Of a stretch of 64,000 bases of DNA, positions 8,184-16,814 are shown one piece after another. Below the pieces are notes generated by a model. The model was not told where the DNA came from and searched no databases. It saw nothing but the letters and a program-made list of their open reading frames with translations. A program made the position numbers and the translations under genes. This DNA comes from Ferrimonas kyonanensis DSM 18153 (GTDB lineage: Bacteria; Pseudomonadota; Gammaproteobacteria; Enterobacterales; Shewanellaceae): contig NZ_KE384367.1 in the NCBI RefSeq assembly GCF_000425405.1, forward strand, positions 39,011 to 103,010. The letters run 5' to 3'. Position 1 is the stretch's first letter. The number at the start of each line of letters is the position of its first letter.

Positions 8184-8735
8184 GTGGACTGGATTATTTT
8201 CAAAAACGAAAACACCTGTTCTCATTCTGATTTTGAATTGAATAAACAATCCATTACTCAATTCAACATGGATTTTTTAAAAAGCAGCCATTACTGGGTC
8301 TCTCACAAAGATCTAAGAAAATACGCCATTAGGCTAATGACACTTTTCGGAGCGCAGGGACAATCGCGACACCTAGAACAAACCGTGCGTTCTCTCGGGG
8401 TTAATTGTCTTTATTTAATTACTAACGGTGTTAGCGATGAATCCTGCGGTCTGATGCTGTGTATCAACCACTCAAGCCAGCGACGGGCATGGCAAGTTGT
8501 GAATAGCTTATGGGCTGAAGCGCATCCAGTTCCTGAAAATAAAAGAAAGATAAGCACAAAGACAAAAATGGTAATCCAACTGACGGCACTGGGTCTTAAT
8601 ACCAGCGAAATATCGGACGTTCTTTACCTGACAACCCGAGGGGTTGATTACCACCTGGATATTGCCAAAAAGTATTTTGGTGCCATTAACAAACCAAATT
8701 TAATTTGGTCTGCGGCACAAGAAGGCTGGCTCTAA
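8184..8735 (+). CDS. LuxR-type helix-turn-helix protein
   Basis: Protein of 183 residues. The C-terminal part (about 125-183) has a LuxR/GerE-like helix-turn-helix: KTKMVIQLTALGLNTSEISDVL then TTRGVDYHLDIAKKYFG. The N-terminal 120 residues resemble a truncated LuxR ligand domain but lack motifs I can name. The start is GTG 8184 with AGGTGA before it. Base composition is clearly more AT-rich than its neighbours, which hints at transfer. It precedes the tetraheme lipoprotein gene in the same direction by 71 bases and may control it. Confidence 0.7.
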   Translation: MDWIIFKNENTCSHSDFELNKQSITQFNMDFLKSSHYWVSHKDLRKYAIRLMTLFGAQGQSRHLEQTVRSLGVNCLYLITNGVSDESCGLMLCINHSSQRRAWQVVNSLWAEAHPVPENKRKISTKTKMVIQLTALGLNTSEISDVLYLTTRGVDYHLDIAKKYFGAINKPNLIWSAAQEGWL

Positions 8736-8806
8736 TACCAACAACACTCACCACACTGTTATCTGTCATACCAATAATAGCAACCTAATATAGGTACCAT
8801 GTCATT

Positions 8807-11320
8807 ATGAAACGTAAACAATCAGCCCTGGCTCTCGCCGGGATACTGTCTTTGACCCTTAATGGTTGCGACAGCGATTCCGACTCGCAAGCTGTCGCAC
8901 CGGAACTTCCACCCGTGGCAATACCGCCCTCGAACGCCGCCGGTCCCGATAACCCGGCCTGGAAGCACGTCGATCAGGGCTATATCGATCTCAATGGCAA
9001 GAGCGAGTCTACCGGCATCGTCACCATCTCTCTGGGTCGAAGAATCAACAGCGTTCAGCAATGGATGTACGCCTGCGCCATCGACGCCAATGGCAACCCG
9101 GTGACCAAGGTGGCCGAAAACGGAGCCATCACCCAACTCTACCCCAAAGATCCCGATGGCACCTTTGCCATCAGGGCGGCAAAGCAGTTGGGCAAGTCGG
9201 TCAACGACCTGACCGAGCAGGATAAAGGGCGCTTCTTTGGCACCGATTGCGTCAGCAATAATACCCTCATCGACGTTGACGGCGTCCAGTATCCCAAGTT
9301 GCTGCAGATACGCGCCCGAGCCAGCGGCGCCGAGCCGGATTCCGATTTTGCCGATGTAAACAACGACGGCATTATCATCAATTATGATGCCGCGGCACAG
9401 GGCATCGCCACTCACGAACCCAGCATCAATTCAAAATACCCAACCACTTTTGAGGTTAATCTGGATGACGTAGAACTTTGGCTAAATAACGTTGGTGACG
9501 CACTGACCAAAGGCACTTCCAGGCCGGACCTGTTTCAACAAGGGCACTTCTCTGCCTTCGATGTGTTCCGCTACGTCGATTACCTTCGTTCCGATCTCGA
9601 GATCACCATTACCGCCGTACCTTATAACTTTGAGGGCAACGATTACCCCCTGTCTGAGCTCAACACCTATGAATTCACAGTGAACTGGGACGTCAATGGC
9701 GACGGCATCTTCGATGCGTCCGACAATCAATTCTCAACCTCTGAGATAGACGATGCCACTCCGGCATTGGAACAACGCTATGATCGCCAGTACCCGGCGT
9801 ATTACAACAGCAATCGCTGGCATTTCAAATTCAATAACAGTCGAGGTTACGGCAAGGGTGATCGCACCACTCTCAACGGCCAGAATTACATTCAAATTGA
9901 CCGTTTCCTGGCCCGGGAAGATCAGGAACTGCGATTCTTCCCTGAGCTTGCCGGCTACACCGAACGGCGCGAGTGGCTGATGAAACACGACATCAAACGC
10001 CACCTCGCCAATGGCGGAAAAATCAATGTACCGAATGATCAGGCCTACCCTATCGATGAACAAGGGCGTCCCTACACCTTTATGGAACTGCCCTATTTCC
10101 TCGATGGCGACGTATACGATCCCAACAACCTGCCAACCCCAATTCCCTATGCCGCTCACATGAAGGTGACGCCGCATAATTTGCGCAGCGACATGTATCA
10201 GCCCGGTGTCATCACCCTGATGGACATCTTTCTGTCGGCCAACGATCACATCGCCAACGACGACGGCACCGTTCTGGTTGACGACCCGGGCACTCCGACC
10301 TTTGCCTTCTCGTTCTGGCCGGTTCTCTCCTCCGGTGCCATCGTCAATCAATTTGGCCTGGATAAAGCCCCGCTGTTTGGCCAATCCGCCGGCGGCATTC
10401 CCGGTGGCGGCATCATGATCGGCTTTGGCAGCTTTTTCTCCTCCGGCGAGTTCGGTGCCAACGTACAGGATTGTCGCAAATTCAATATCGATGGCGAGCA
10501 GCGCCTGGCTGGCAATGGTACTCCCATTCCCGGGGTTGATCAGTCCATCCCCTATCAGGCCGACCGCCTGTGCCTGCTCAACTTTAAAAACAACGGCAGC
10601 GGCGGCTACTTTGTCCCTGATATGCTCAGCGCCTACCAGATGCCCTATGGCATGGAACGCTTCTCCATCATGCCCTATCCGATCGGCCGCGATCCTGATG
10701 TCAAAGACTTCCTGTTCTACCTCAACGAGTCCTACGATTTTAACTTCAACCGCTATGAGTCACGAATTGCCAATAACATTCCAGGCTCTGAAGGCAGCAT
10801 TGCCGCCGATACCGCCACGGTTCGTCGTCTGGAGATTCCACCTAAGAATCACTCGACCGGCAACGCCCCGCTGCTGAATCAAACCCACTTTGGCTGGAAG
10901 ATCGCCGACTGCACTCAGTGTCACAACGACCAGAAAGATCCTAAAGGTCATGGCGGCTCCTCCTGGCCGGTCAACTCTGCCGAGGGCTTTGACAACGTCC
11001 AGCCCTACTACTGTGCCTCCTGTCACGGCAACAACGGCGCCCCACAAGGGCATGGTGCTATTGCCACCTGCTATTGGTGCCATGCACCGGACTCCGGCTT
11101 GAAAAACCACGGTGCCGCCAGCAGCAACCGCTTGCTGCACGAGCAAGACTGGATTGCCAACATCATTGATGGTGGCACCCGCAACCCCAATGACTGGGGC
11201 AACTTCTCCCCTTACGGCGCCCGTCACGTGTCCACCAACAGCTACTACGACACCGACAAAACCTGGCCAGATCCCTGGGCCTGCGGCACTTGCCACCAAG
11301 ACCAGAGTCACACAGACTAA
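8807..11320 (+). CDS. Large tetraheme c-type cytochrome lipoprotein
   Basis: Protein of 837 residues with a lipoprotein signal (LTLNGC, lipidated Cys21). The last 140 residues hold four CxxCH heme-binding motifs (Cys702, 736, 755 and 826: CTQCH, CASCH, CYWCH, CGTCH). The other 680 residues have no heme motif and match no family I recognise; they include two EF-hand-like acidic loops (DVNNDG and DVNGDGIFDASD) that may bind calcium. It probably sits in the outer membrane and carries electrons to or from a partner. It lies between a LuxR-type gene and a TetR gene, just before the molybdoenzyme operon, and may serve that respiratory chain. The ribosome site is weak (AGGT 12 bases before ATG). Confidence 0.75.
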   Translation: MKRKQSALALAGILSLTLNGCDSDSDSQAVAPELPPVAIPPSNAAGPDNPAWKHVDQGYIDLNGKSESTGIVTISLGRRINSVQQWMYACAIDANGNPVTKVAENGAITQLYPKDPDGTFAIRAAKQLGKSVNDLTEQDKGRFFGTDCVSNNTLIDVDGVQYPKLLQIRARASGAEPDSDFADVNNDGIIINYDAAAQGIATHEPSINSKYPTTFEVNLDDVELWLNNVGDALTKGTSRPDLFQQGHFSAFDVFRYVDYLRSDLEITITAVPYNFEGNDYPLSELNTYEFTVNWDVNGDGIFDASDNQFSTSEIDDATPALEQRYDRQYPAYYNSNRWHFKFNNSRGYGKGDRTTLNGQNYIQIDRFLAREDQELRFFPELAGYTERREWLMKHDIKRHLANGGKINVPNDQAYPIDEQGRPYTFMELPYFLDGDVYDPNNLPTPIPYAAHMKVTPHNLRSDMYQPGVITLMDIFLSANDHIANDDGTVLVDDPGTPTFAFSFWPVLSSGAIVNQFGLDKAPLFGQSAGGIPGGGIMIGFGSFFSSGEFGANVQDCRKFNIDGEQRLAGNGTPIPGVDQSIPYQADRLCLLNFKNNGSGGYFVPDMLSAYQMPYGMERFSIMPYPIGRDPDVKDFLFYLNESYDFNFNRYESRIANNIPGSEGSIAADTATVRRLEIPPKNHSTGNAPLLNQTHFGWKIADCTQCHNDQKDPKGHGGSSWPVNSAEGFDNVQPYYCASCHGNNGAPQGHGAIATCYWCHAPDSGLKNHGAASSNRLLHEQDWIANIIDGGTRNPNDWGNFSPYGARHVSTNSYYDTDKTWPDPWACGTCHQDQSHTD

Positions 11321-11330
11321 CATTGACTGA

Positions 11331-11376
11331 CTCGCTGCCGGTGTTCCCCTGCCTAAAGGCCGACACCGGCAGTGAG
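11331..11376 (+). terminator. Long hairpin after the cytochrome gene
   Basis: Fourteen-base stem CTCGCTGCCGGTGT / ACACCGGCAGTGAG with one G-T pair and an 18-base loop. No T run. It separates the cytochrome gene from the TetR gene, as a terminator or mRNA-stabilising element. Confidence 0.5.
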
Positions 11377-11414
11377 CGTCCCCGCTCACCCGATTGACCA
11401 GAGGAAAACCAGGC

Positions 11415-12101
11415 ATGAGCAAAGTAGATAAAAAAGACCTGATTGCCCGTACCGCACTGACCGCGATTCGGGAAGAGGGCGTATTTCGTTTCTCTCTCGG
11501 TGGCGTCGCACAACGTGCCGGGGTGTCGGTCGGCACCATCTACAACAACTTCGGCTCAAAAGAGGAGCTGCTGGCCTACTTGCATAACCAGGCCATTAAC
11601 TCCGTGTTTGAACTGGTTCTGAAACTGGAGCATGAACCTCTGAATCTTCGTGAGGTGATCATCTGCACCACCTGTTTTCAGTTTTACATTCGTTCCCTGC
11701 ACAAGGACAACTCCGGCATCGACCTCGTCAGCACCAATAGACAGCTGTTTGGTGCCCCGGATTCAGAGTCCGCTCAAGCCATGAAAGCCTCCATGACCCG
11801 CATCATTGGCTACCGTCGGCAGCAGTTTTTGCAGGGGATCGCAGCCGGGAAGATCCTTTCCAGCCAAGAGCACGCCCTGAGTGTTTTTCGAAAAATGACC
11901 GTCATCTCCCGTGGCACCATGATCTTTTCCAACCACGTATTTGTCCCCTGGGGCGCCCTGCCGCTGACGGAAGCCTTTGAGTTGTGCGACCTGGTGTTGT
12001 CCACTCTGGATTGGAACGCCGACTGCCAGCAAGCCGACCACACCAAAATGAAAATCGCGCTGCGCTCTATTATCGACACCGGTGCCAGTTTTCCCTACTG
12101 A
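11415..12101 (+). CDS. TetR-family transcriptional regulator
   Basis: Protein of 228 residues. The N-terminal domain is a TetR helix-turn-helix (FSLGGVAQRAGVSVGTIYNNFGSKEELL, about residues 27-54). The C-terminal ligand domain has no recognisable relation to a known ligand. ATG 11415 is chosen because GAGGAA lies 9 bases before it. It stands between the tetraheme lipoprotein and the molybdoenzyme operon, in the same direction as both. The paired palindromes at 12193 and 12288, between it and the operon, are candidate binding sites. Confidence 0.88.
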   Translation: MSKVDKKDLIARTALTAIREEGVFRFSLGGVAQRAGVSVGTIYNNFGSKEELLAYLHNQAINSVFELVLKLEHEPLNLREVIICTTCFQFYIRSLHKDNSGIDLVSTNRQLFGAPDSESAQAMKASMTRIIGYRRQQFLQGIAAGKILSSQEHALSVFRKMTVISRGTMIFSNHVFVPWGALPLTEAFELCDLVLSTLDWNADCQQADHTKMKIALRSIIDTGASFPY

Positions 12102-12192
12102 TCCCCCACGCCATTGCCGGCGACGCACTCGCGAGTGACTCAAGCCGCAAATCCGCCGAAAACTGTTCCTGATACCACTAAATTGGCCACCA

Positions 12193-12206
12193 TGTGGTTT
12201 CCCACA
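12193..12206. promoter_or_regulatory. Operator candidate, copy 1
   Basis: TGTGGTTTCCCACA, an inverted repeat TGTGG-N4-CCACA. Shared context ATGTGGTTTNCCACAATA with copy 2, whose centre is 95 bp downstream. Confidence 0.5.
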
Positions 12207-12287
12207 ATAGACGCGTCAACGCCGATTAATTAGGCACTCGAAGCCGCTGTGGCCAAGCTCACACTCCCGTCACCCACGGCGGCGATA

Positions 12288-12301
12288 TGTGGTTTACCAC
12301 A
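12288..12301. promoter_or_regulatory. Operator candidate, copy 2
   Basis: TGTGGTTTACCACA, a perfect palindrome TGTGGT-TT-ACCACA. The 95-bp distance from copy 1 is close to nine helical turns, so both would lie on the same DNA face, which suits looping by a dimeric regulator. Confidence 0.55.
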
Positions 12302-12458
12302 ATACCCCCCTGGCCGTTCCCGGCTTAAAACTGATGCTGACAACGAATTGTGGCACCGACCTGAGACACACAGTAGCCACAGCACAATGACCTATCCATC
12401 CGGCTCAGCCGGACACGACTGACGCCCGTTGGGCTCAGCATCGAAAAGGGGAATGAAG

Positions 12459-14738
12459 ATGAAACTCGATCGGCGAACCTTTATCAAAGGTGCCGGTGCC
12501 AGCACCGCAGGCTGCGCCTTGGCCAGCATGCTGCCAGGTACTCTCGGCGCCTTTGAACAGCCCATGCTCAAAGGCTCCGACAAGGCCATTCACAGCATCT
12601 GTGAGATGTGCTCCACCCGCTGCCCGATTTCCGCCCGCATCGTCAACGGTAAGAACGTGTCGATTCTGGGCAACAGCAACGCCAAGTCCTTCGGTGGTGC
12701 CGTCTGCGCCCGTGGCGGCGCCGGACACAGCCTGCTGTACGATAAGCAGCGCCTGGTCAAACCCATTAAACGGGTGGGCGCCCGCGGCGAAGGCAAGTGG
12801 CAGGAGATCGAGTGGGATGAAGCCTATGCCATGATGGCGGACAAGCTGGGCCGCATCAAACAGCAGTATGGCCCAGAAGCCGTGGCCTTCTCCTCTAAGT
12901 CCGGCTCCAACCACAAGCACCTGTTCCACCTGGCCAAAGCCTTTGGCAGCCCCAATACCTTCACCCATGGCTCCACCTGTCCGTCCGGCTACAAGATTGC
13001 CGCCCTGGCCATGTTTGGCACCAAGATGAAGCGGGATCTGAGCAACTCCAAATACATCATCAACTTCGGCCATAACCTGTACGAAGGCATCAACATGTCC
13101 GAGACCCGCGGACTGATGAAGGCCCAGGCCGACCGCGGTGCCAAACTGGTGGTATTTGAACCGCGATTCTCCATCGTCGCCGATAAAGCCAGCGAATGGC
13201 ACGCCATTAAACCCGGCACCGACGTCACCGTAGCCCTGGCCCTGTGTCATGTGCTGATTTACGACAACCTGTACGACAAAGCCTTCATCGAACGCTACGT
13301 CAATGGCTTCGACGCGTTCGCCAAAGAGATGAAGGCCTACACCCCGGAATGGGCCGAATCCATCAGTGACGTGCCGGCCGAGGACATTCGCCGCATCGCC
13401 CATGAATACGCCGCAGCGGCCCCCCATGCCGTGGTCGATTTCGGCCACCGTGCCAGCTTCACCACCGAAGAGTTTGAACTGCGCCGGGCGCTGTTCGCCG
13501 CCAACGTGCTGATCGGCAACATCGAACGCAAAGGTGGCCTGTACGCCGGTAAGAAAGCCAAGACCTATAACAAGTTCGCCGGTGGCGACGTCACACCTGG
13601 CCTGGCCAAGCCCAAGGTCAACGGCATGCCTAAGCCCACCGCGGCCCGCATCGACTCGGTGGACAAGCAGTTCGCCATGCTGTGGTCCAACGGCGGCATC
13701 TATCAAAGCATCCTCGATGCCACGCTGGAAAACCAGCCCTATAAGATTCATGGCTGGGTGATGAGCCGCACCAACCCGATGCAGACCATGACCGACCGCG
13801 CCCGAGTGGTCAAAGCCATCGAAGCGATGGAGTTTGTGGTCTGCTGTGATGTCTACGTCAGCGAAACCGCCGCCTACGCCGATCTGGTGTTGCCCGAGTC
13901 CACCTATCTGGAGCGGGACGAAGAGATCTTCGACAAGTCCGGCAAAAACCCGGCCTACTACGTGCGTCAGCCCGTGGTTGAAACCATTGGTGACACTCGT
14001 CCCTCCTGGTTGATTTGGAAACAGGCCGCCGATGCACTGGGCCTGGGCCAGTTCTTCCCCTGGGAGAACATGGACACCCTGCAGTTGCTGCAGGTGAAAA
14101 AGGACGTGCCGCTGCTGCAAAAAATCAAGCAGGAAGGCTACGTCAGCTTCGGCACCCCGCTGATGCTGCGTGAACCGTCAATGGTGGCTAAATTCGCCGC
14201 CGCCTACCCCAACGCCCACGCCGTGGACGCCGACGGCACCTACGCCAGCGCCATGAAGTTCAAGACCCCCAGCGGCAAGATTGAACTCTCCTCCGACAAG
14301 GTGGAAACCATGGCACCAGGACGAGGAGTGATCAAATACCGCGAGGTTACCCTCAAGAAAGCCGACGAGCTGTTCTTCATTCAGGGAAAAACCGCCATCC
14401 ACACCAACGGCGCTACCCACAACGTGCCCTTCCTGTCCAACCTGATGTCCGACAACGCCGTGTGGCTGCATCCGCTGACTGCCGGTCTGCTGGGGATTCA
14501 GAGTGGCGATGCCATTCGACTGCACAACGACATCGGCAGTGAAGAGGGCACCGCGCTGGTGACCCCGGGCATTCGTCCGGACACCGTGTTTGCCTACATG
14601 GGCTTTGGCTCCAAGAACAAAGAGCTGGCCCGGGCCTACGGCAAAGGGGTGCATTGCGGCAACCTGCTGCCACACGTTACCGCTCCGGTTGTGGGAATGA
14701 ACCTGCACACCACCGGCGTGAAAGTGGAAAAGATCTAA
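12459..14738 (+). CDS. Psr/Phs-type molybdopterin oxidoreductase, catalytic subunit
   Basis: Periplasmic catalytic subunit of 759 residues in the DMSO-reductase superfamily, reducing polysulfide, thiosulfate or a related sulfur compound. A Tat signal starts the protein (DRRTFIKG at 4-11). The [4Fe-4S] motif is C48-x2-C51-x3-C55-x27-C83. Cys174 in THGSTCPSGYK is placed as the molybdenum ligand, as in PsrA and PhsA; arsenate and tetrathionate reductases are usually longer. The ATG at 12459 is chosen over 12453 because AAGGGGA lies 6 bases before it. It is followed by the iron-sulfur and membrane subunits. The substrate is not proven; sulfur compounds are favoured by family and by the nearby TtrS/TtrR-like pair. 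Confidence 0.85.
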   Translation: MKLDRRTFIKGAGASTAGCALASMLPGTLGAFEQPMLKGSDKAIHSICEMCSTRCPISARIVNGKNVSILGNSNAKSFGGAVCARGGAGHSLLYDKQRLVKPIKRVGARGEGKWQEIEWDEAYAMMADKLGRIKQQYGPEAVAFSSKSGSNHKHLFHLAKAFGSPNTFTHGSTCPSGYKIAALAMFGTKMKRDLSNSKYIINFGHNLYEGINMSETRGLMKAQADRGAKLVVFEPRFSIVADKASEWHAIKPGTDVTVALALCHVLIYDNLYDKAFIERYVNGFDAFAKEMKAYTPEWAESISDVPAEDIRRIAHEYAAAAPHAVVDFGHRASFTTEEFELRRALFAANVLIGNIERKGGLYAGKKAKTYNKFAGGDVTPGLAKPKVNGMPKPTAARIDSVDKQFAMLWSNGGIYQSILDATLENQPYKIHGWVMSRTNPMQTMTDRARVVKAIEAMEFVVCCDVYVSETAAYADLVLPESTYLERDEEIFDKSGKNPAYYVRQPVVETIGDTRPSWLIWKQAADALGLGQFFPWENMDTLQLLQVKKDVPLLQKIKQEGYVSFGTPLMLREPSMVAKFAAAYPNAHAVDADGTYASAMKFKTPSGKIELSSDKVETMAPGRGVIKYREVTLKKADELFFIQGKTAIHTNGATHNVPFLSNLMSDNAVWLHPLTAGLLGIQSGDAIRLHNDIGSEEGTALVTPGIRPDTVFAYMGFGSKNKELARAYGKGVHCGNLLPHVTAPVVGMNLHTTGVKVEKI

Positions 14739-14750
14739 TCGGAGTTGGTC

Positions 14751-15323
14751 ATGAAAAAACGTTACGTAATGGTGCACGACGAAAACAAGTGCATCGGTTG
14801 TCAGGCTTGCAACGTGGCCTGCCGCAGCGAAAACAGCATTCCGGATTCAGTCACCCGGCTGCAGGTACGCATTGAGGGGCCTATGGGCAACTTCCCCAAC
14901 CTGCATTACAACTACAGCCGCGTCTCCTGTCAGCAATGCGAAGACGCCCCGTGCGTCAAGGTATGCCCCACCGGAGCCGCCTACGTCGGCGACGATGGCA
15001 TCATCACCATCAACAAGGACAAGTGCGTCGGCTGCCAGTACTGCATCGCCGCCTGCCCCTATAAGGTGCGCTTCATCAACCCCGAAACGCGAGTGCCGGA
15101 CAAGTGCAACTTCTGTAAGGACACCCGGTTGGCCCGGGGCGAACAGCCGGCCTGTGTCAGTGTCTGTCCGACCCAGGCACTGGTGTTTGGCGATGCCGCC
15201 GATGCCAACAGTGAAGTCAGCCAGTTACTGGATACCCGTCCGAATTACCAAGAGAAGGCTCACCTGGGCACCAAGCCCCGGGTTTACCGCATTCCCGGCA
15301 CTAAGGGAGGAATCAAAGCATGA
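14751..15323 (+). CDS. Four-cluster ferredoxin subunit (PsrB/PhsB type)
   Basis: Electron-transfer subunit of 190 residues with four [4Fe-4S] sites: CIGCQACNVAC, CQQCEDAPCVKVCP, CVGCQYCIAACP and CNFCK...CVSVCP. It links the membrane quinol-oxidising subunit to the molybdenum subunit on the periplasmic side and has no signal of its own, as usual for partners carried by a Tat-exported subunit. ATG 14751 has GGAG 6 bases before it; an in-frame TTG at 14745 overlaps that site and is unlikely. It starts 12 bases after the catalytic gene and overlaps the next gene by four bases (ATGA). Confidence 0.9.
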   Translation: MKKRYVMVHDENKCIGCQACNVACRSENSIPDSVTRLQVRIEGPMGNFPNLHYNYSRVSCQQCEDAPCVKVCPTGAAYVGDDGIITINKDKCVGCQYCIAACPYKVRFINPETRVPDKCNFCKDTRLARGEQPACVSVCPTQALVFGDAADANSEVSQLLDTRPNYQEKAHLGTKPRVYRIPGTKGGIKA

Positions 15324-16267
15324 ACAACGTCTGGGGCTCTATGGAGCAATACGATCCAGTCGTCTGGAACTGGATCATCGCCGTCTATCTGTTTATGGCC
15401 GGCTTGTCCGCCGGCTCCATGCTGGTTGCCATCGGCCTGCGCTGGTACAAACAAAGCCGCGGCCTGCCGGTCGATGGCCTGCCGGTCATCAAGGCATCGG
15501 CCATCATCGGTCCCGCCGCCATCTGTGCTGGCATGGCCTTGTTAGTGCTGGACCTGACCAAGCCGTTTGAGTTCTACCTGATTCTGCTCAACTACAACCT
15601 CACCTCGGTGATGGCCTGGGGGGTGTTGGTGCTGCTGGTGTACATTCCACTGGTGTTCATCTACGCGGCGCTGGTGTTTGAAAAACCGTTGCTGTCGGTG
15701 ATGCCGTCCCTGAAAGGACTGTTGGGCTTCTGCCGCTCCATGGAAAATGGGCTCAATAAGTTGATTTTCGCCCTGGCCATCGGCGTCGGCGTCTACACCG
15801 GCTTCCTGCTGTCGGCAATGATCAGCTACCCGATCCTCAACACCGCGGTGTTGCCGGCGCTGTTCCTGGCTTCGGCACTGTCGGTGGGCTCGGCGGGCAA
15901 CATTCTGGTGGCCACCCTGTTCTTTAGCAAAAAACCGTCGGACTGCATCGAGCAGGTGCACCGCATCGAGTACCCGGTGGCGTTCAACGAAGCCCTGTGC
16001 CTGGTGCTGCTGTTTGTTGGCCTGAACTTCTCCGGCCCGGCGGCACAGGCGGCCACCGCCGCCATCAGTCACGGTGTCTGGGCTCAGGTGTTCTGGATTG
16101 GTGTCGTCGGTCTGGGACTGGCGGTGCCGGTAGTGGCCAACACCTTTGCCCCCAAATCCTGGAAACACACCAAGCCGTTTCTGATCACCGTTTCCTGCTG
16201 CACCATCATGGGCGTGCTGGCCCTGCGCCACTTCGTGGTGTACGCCGGCCAGACTTACATCAGCTAA
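15320..16267 (+). CDS. NrfD/PsrC-type membrane quinol-oxidising subunit
   Basis: Integral membrane protein of 315 residues with about eight helices and no heme motif, matching the NrfD/PsrC family. It oxidises menaquinol and passes electrons to the ferredoxin subunit. The N-terminal WNWIIAVYLFMAGLSAGS is typical. The start ATG overlaps the stop of the ferredoxin gene, so translation is coupled. A strong terminator follows, closing a three-gene operon. Specific quinone-site residues cannot be assigned with confidence by eye. Confidence 0.88.
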   Translation: MNNVWGSMEQYDPVVWNWIIAVYLFMAGLSAGSMLVAIGLRWYKQSRGLPVDGLPVIKASAIIGPAAICAGMALLVLDLTKPFEFYLILLNYNLTSVMAWGVLVLLVYIPLVFIYAALVFEKPLLSVMPSLKGLLGFCRSMENGLNKLIFALAIGVGVYTGFLLSAMISYPILNTAVLPALFLASALSVGSAGNILVATLFFSKKPSDCIEQVHRIEYPVAFNEALCLVLLFVGLNFSGPAAQAATAAISHGVWAQVFWIGVVGLGLAVPVVANTFAPKSWKHTKPFLITVSCCTIMGVLALRHFVVYAGQTYIS

Positions 16268-16288
16268 CCCAATCATCCTTGCAAACCC

Positions 16289-16317
16289 AAGGGAGGCCTC
16301 GGCCTCCCTTTTTTATT
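16289..16317 (+). terminator. Terminator of the molybdoenzyme operon
   Basis: Ten-base stem AAGGGAGGCC / GGCCTCCCTT with a two-base loop, followed by TTTTATT. Confidence 0.92.
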
Positions 16318-16405
16318 GCCAGTGGCAAAGACCCACTAAACCCGCATCGCCGCGATCGAAGAAGTGAGCTACAGTACACTCAGGTCACTGCAGGAGAGAG
16401 AGCCT

Positions 16406-16714
16406 ATGAAAAAGCTGGAGTTTTACGTACCTAAGCCCCATCTCAACCAGGTGCTGGAGGCGCTGTTTCATGCCGGTGCCGGCCGCATCGGCGACTACGA
16501 CAGCTGCTGCTGGTTTACCGAGGGCCAGGGACAATTTCGCCCCCTCGCCGGCAGCCAGCCCTTCCTCGGCCAACAGGATGCGGTGCACCGGGAGCCGGAA
16601 TACAAGGTGGAACTGGTGTTTCAGGCGGCCCTGCAACCGGACATCATCGCCGCCCTGAAGCAAGCCCACCCCTATGAAACTCCGGCCTATCAGGTACTCA
16701 GCATCGAGGTCTGA
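16406..16714 (+). CDS. YqfO/NIF3-like small domain protein
   Basis: Protein of 102 residues matching the small ferredoxin-like domain inserted in NIF3/YqfO proteins, here standing alone. Typical features are KLEFYVPKPHLNQVLEALFHAGAGRIGDY near the N terminus, a Phe-Leu-Gly loop, and the ending HPYETPAYQVLSI. Stand-alone copies are common in gammaproteobacteria; the function is unknown, and metal binding or a trimeric CutA-like fold have been suggested for related domains. AGGAGAGAG precedes ATG 16406. It is a single-gene unit between the molybdoenzyme operon and a flavin oxidase gene. Confidence 0.8.
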   Translation: MKKLEFYVPKPHLNQVLEALFHAGAGRIGDYDSCCWFTEGQGQFRPLAGSQPFLGQQDAVHREPEYKVELVFQAALQPDIIAALKQAHPYETPAYQVLSIEV

Positions 16715-16814
16715 ACTTTCATAGCCCGCGGCTCAATCCTTATATCGAACTAGACTAAGGGCTCCCCCTACGACTCCTAGACTTGGGAAAGGCTCGCTTC
16801 CCGAGGAACACCCC

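Larger units (their letters stand above)
12102..12458. promoter_or_regulatory. Control region of the molybdoenzyme operon
   Basis: 357 bases without a gene. It contains two copies of a TGTGGTTT-centred palindrome (separate entries) and an imperfect GTGGC...GCCAC repeat around 12349-12380. It is the likely site where the TetR protein or the TtrR-like regulator acts. Confidence 0.5.

Noticed and set aside
8807-11320. OmcA/MtrC-type decaheme cytochrome
   Set aside because: Only four CxxCH motifs, all at the C terminus; the head does not follow the decaheme pattern.
12435-14120. 561-codon minus-strand frame opposite the molybdoenzyme gene
   Set aside because: The plus-strand gene has a Tat signal, cluster cysteines and cofactor residues. 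The opposite frame has none.
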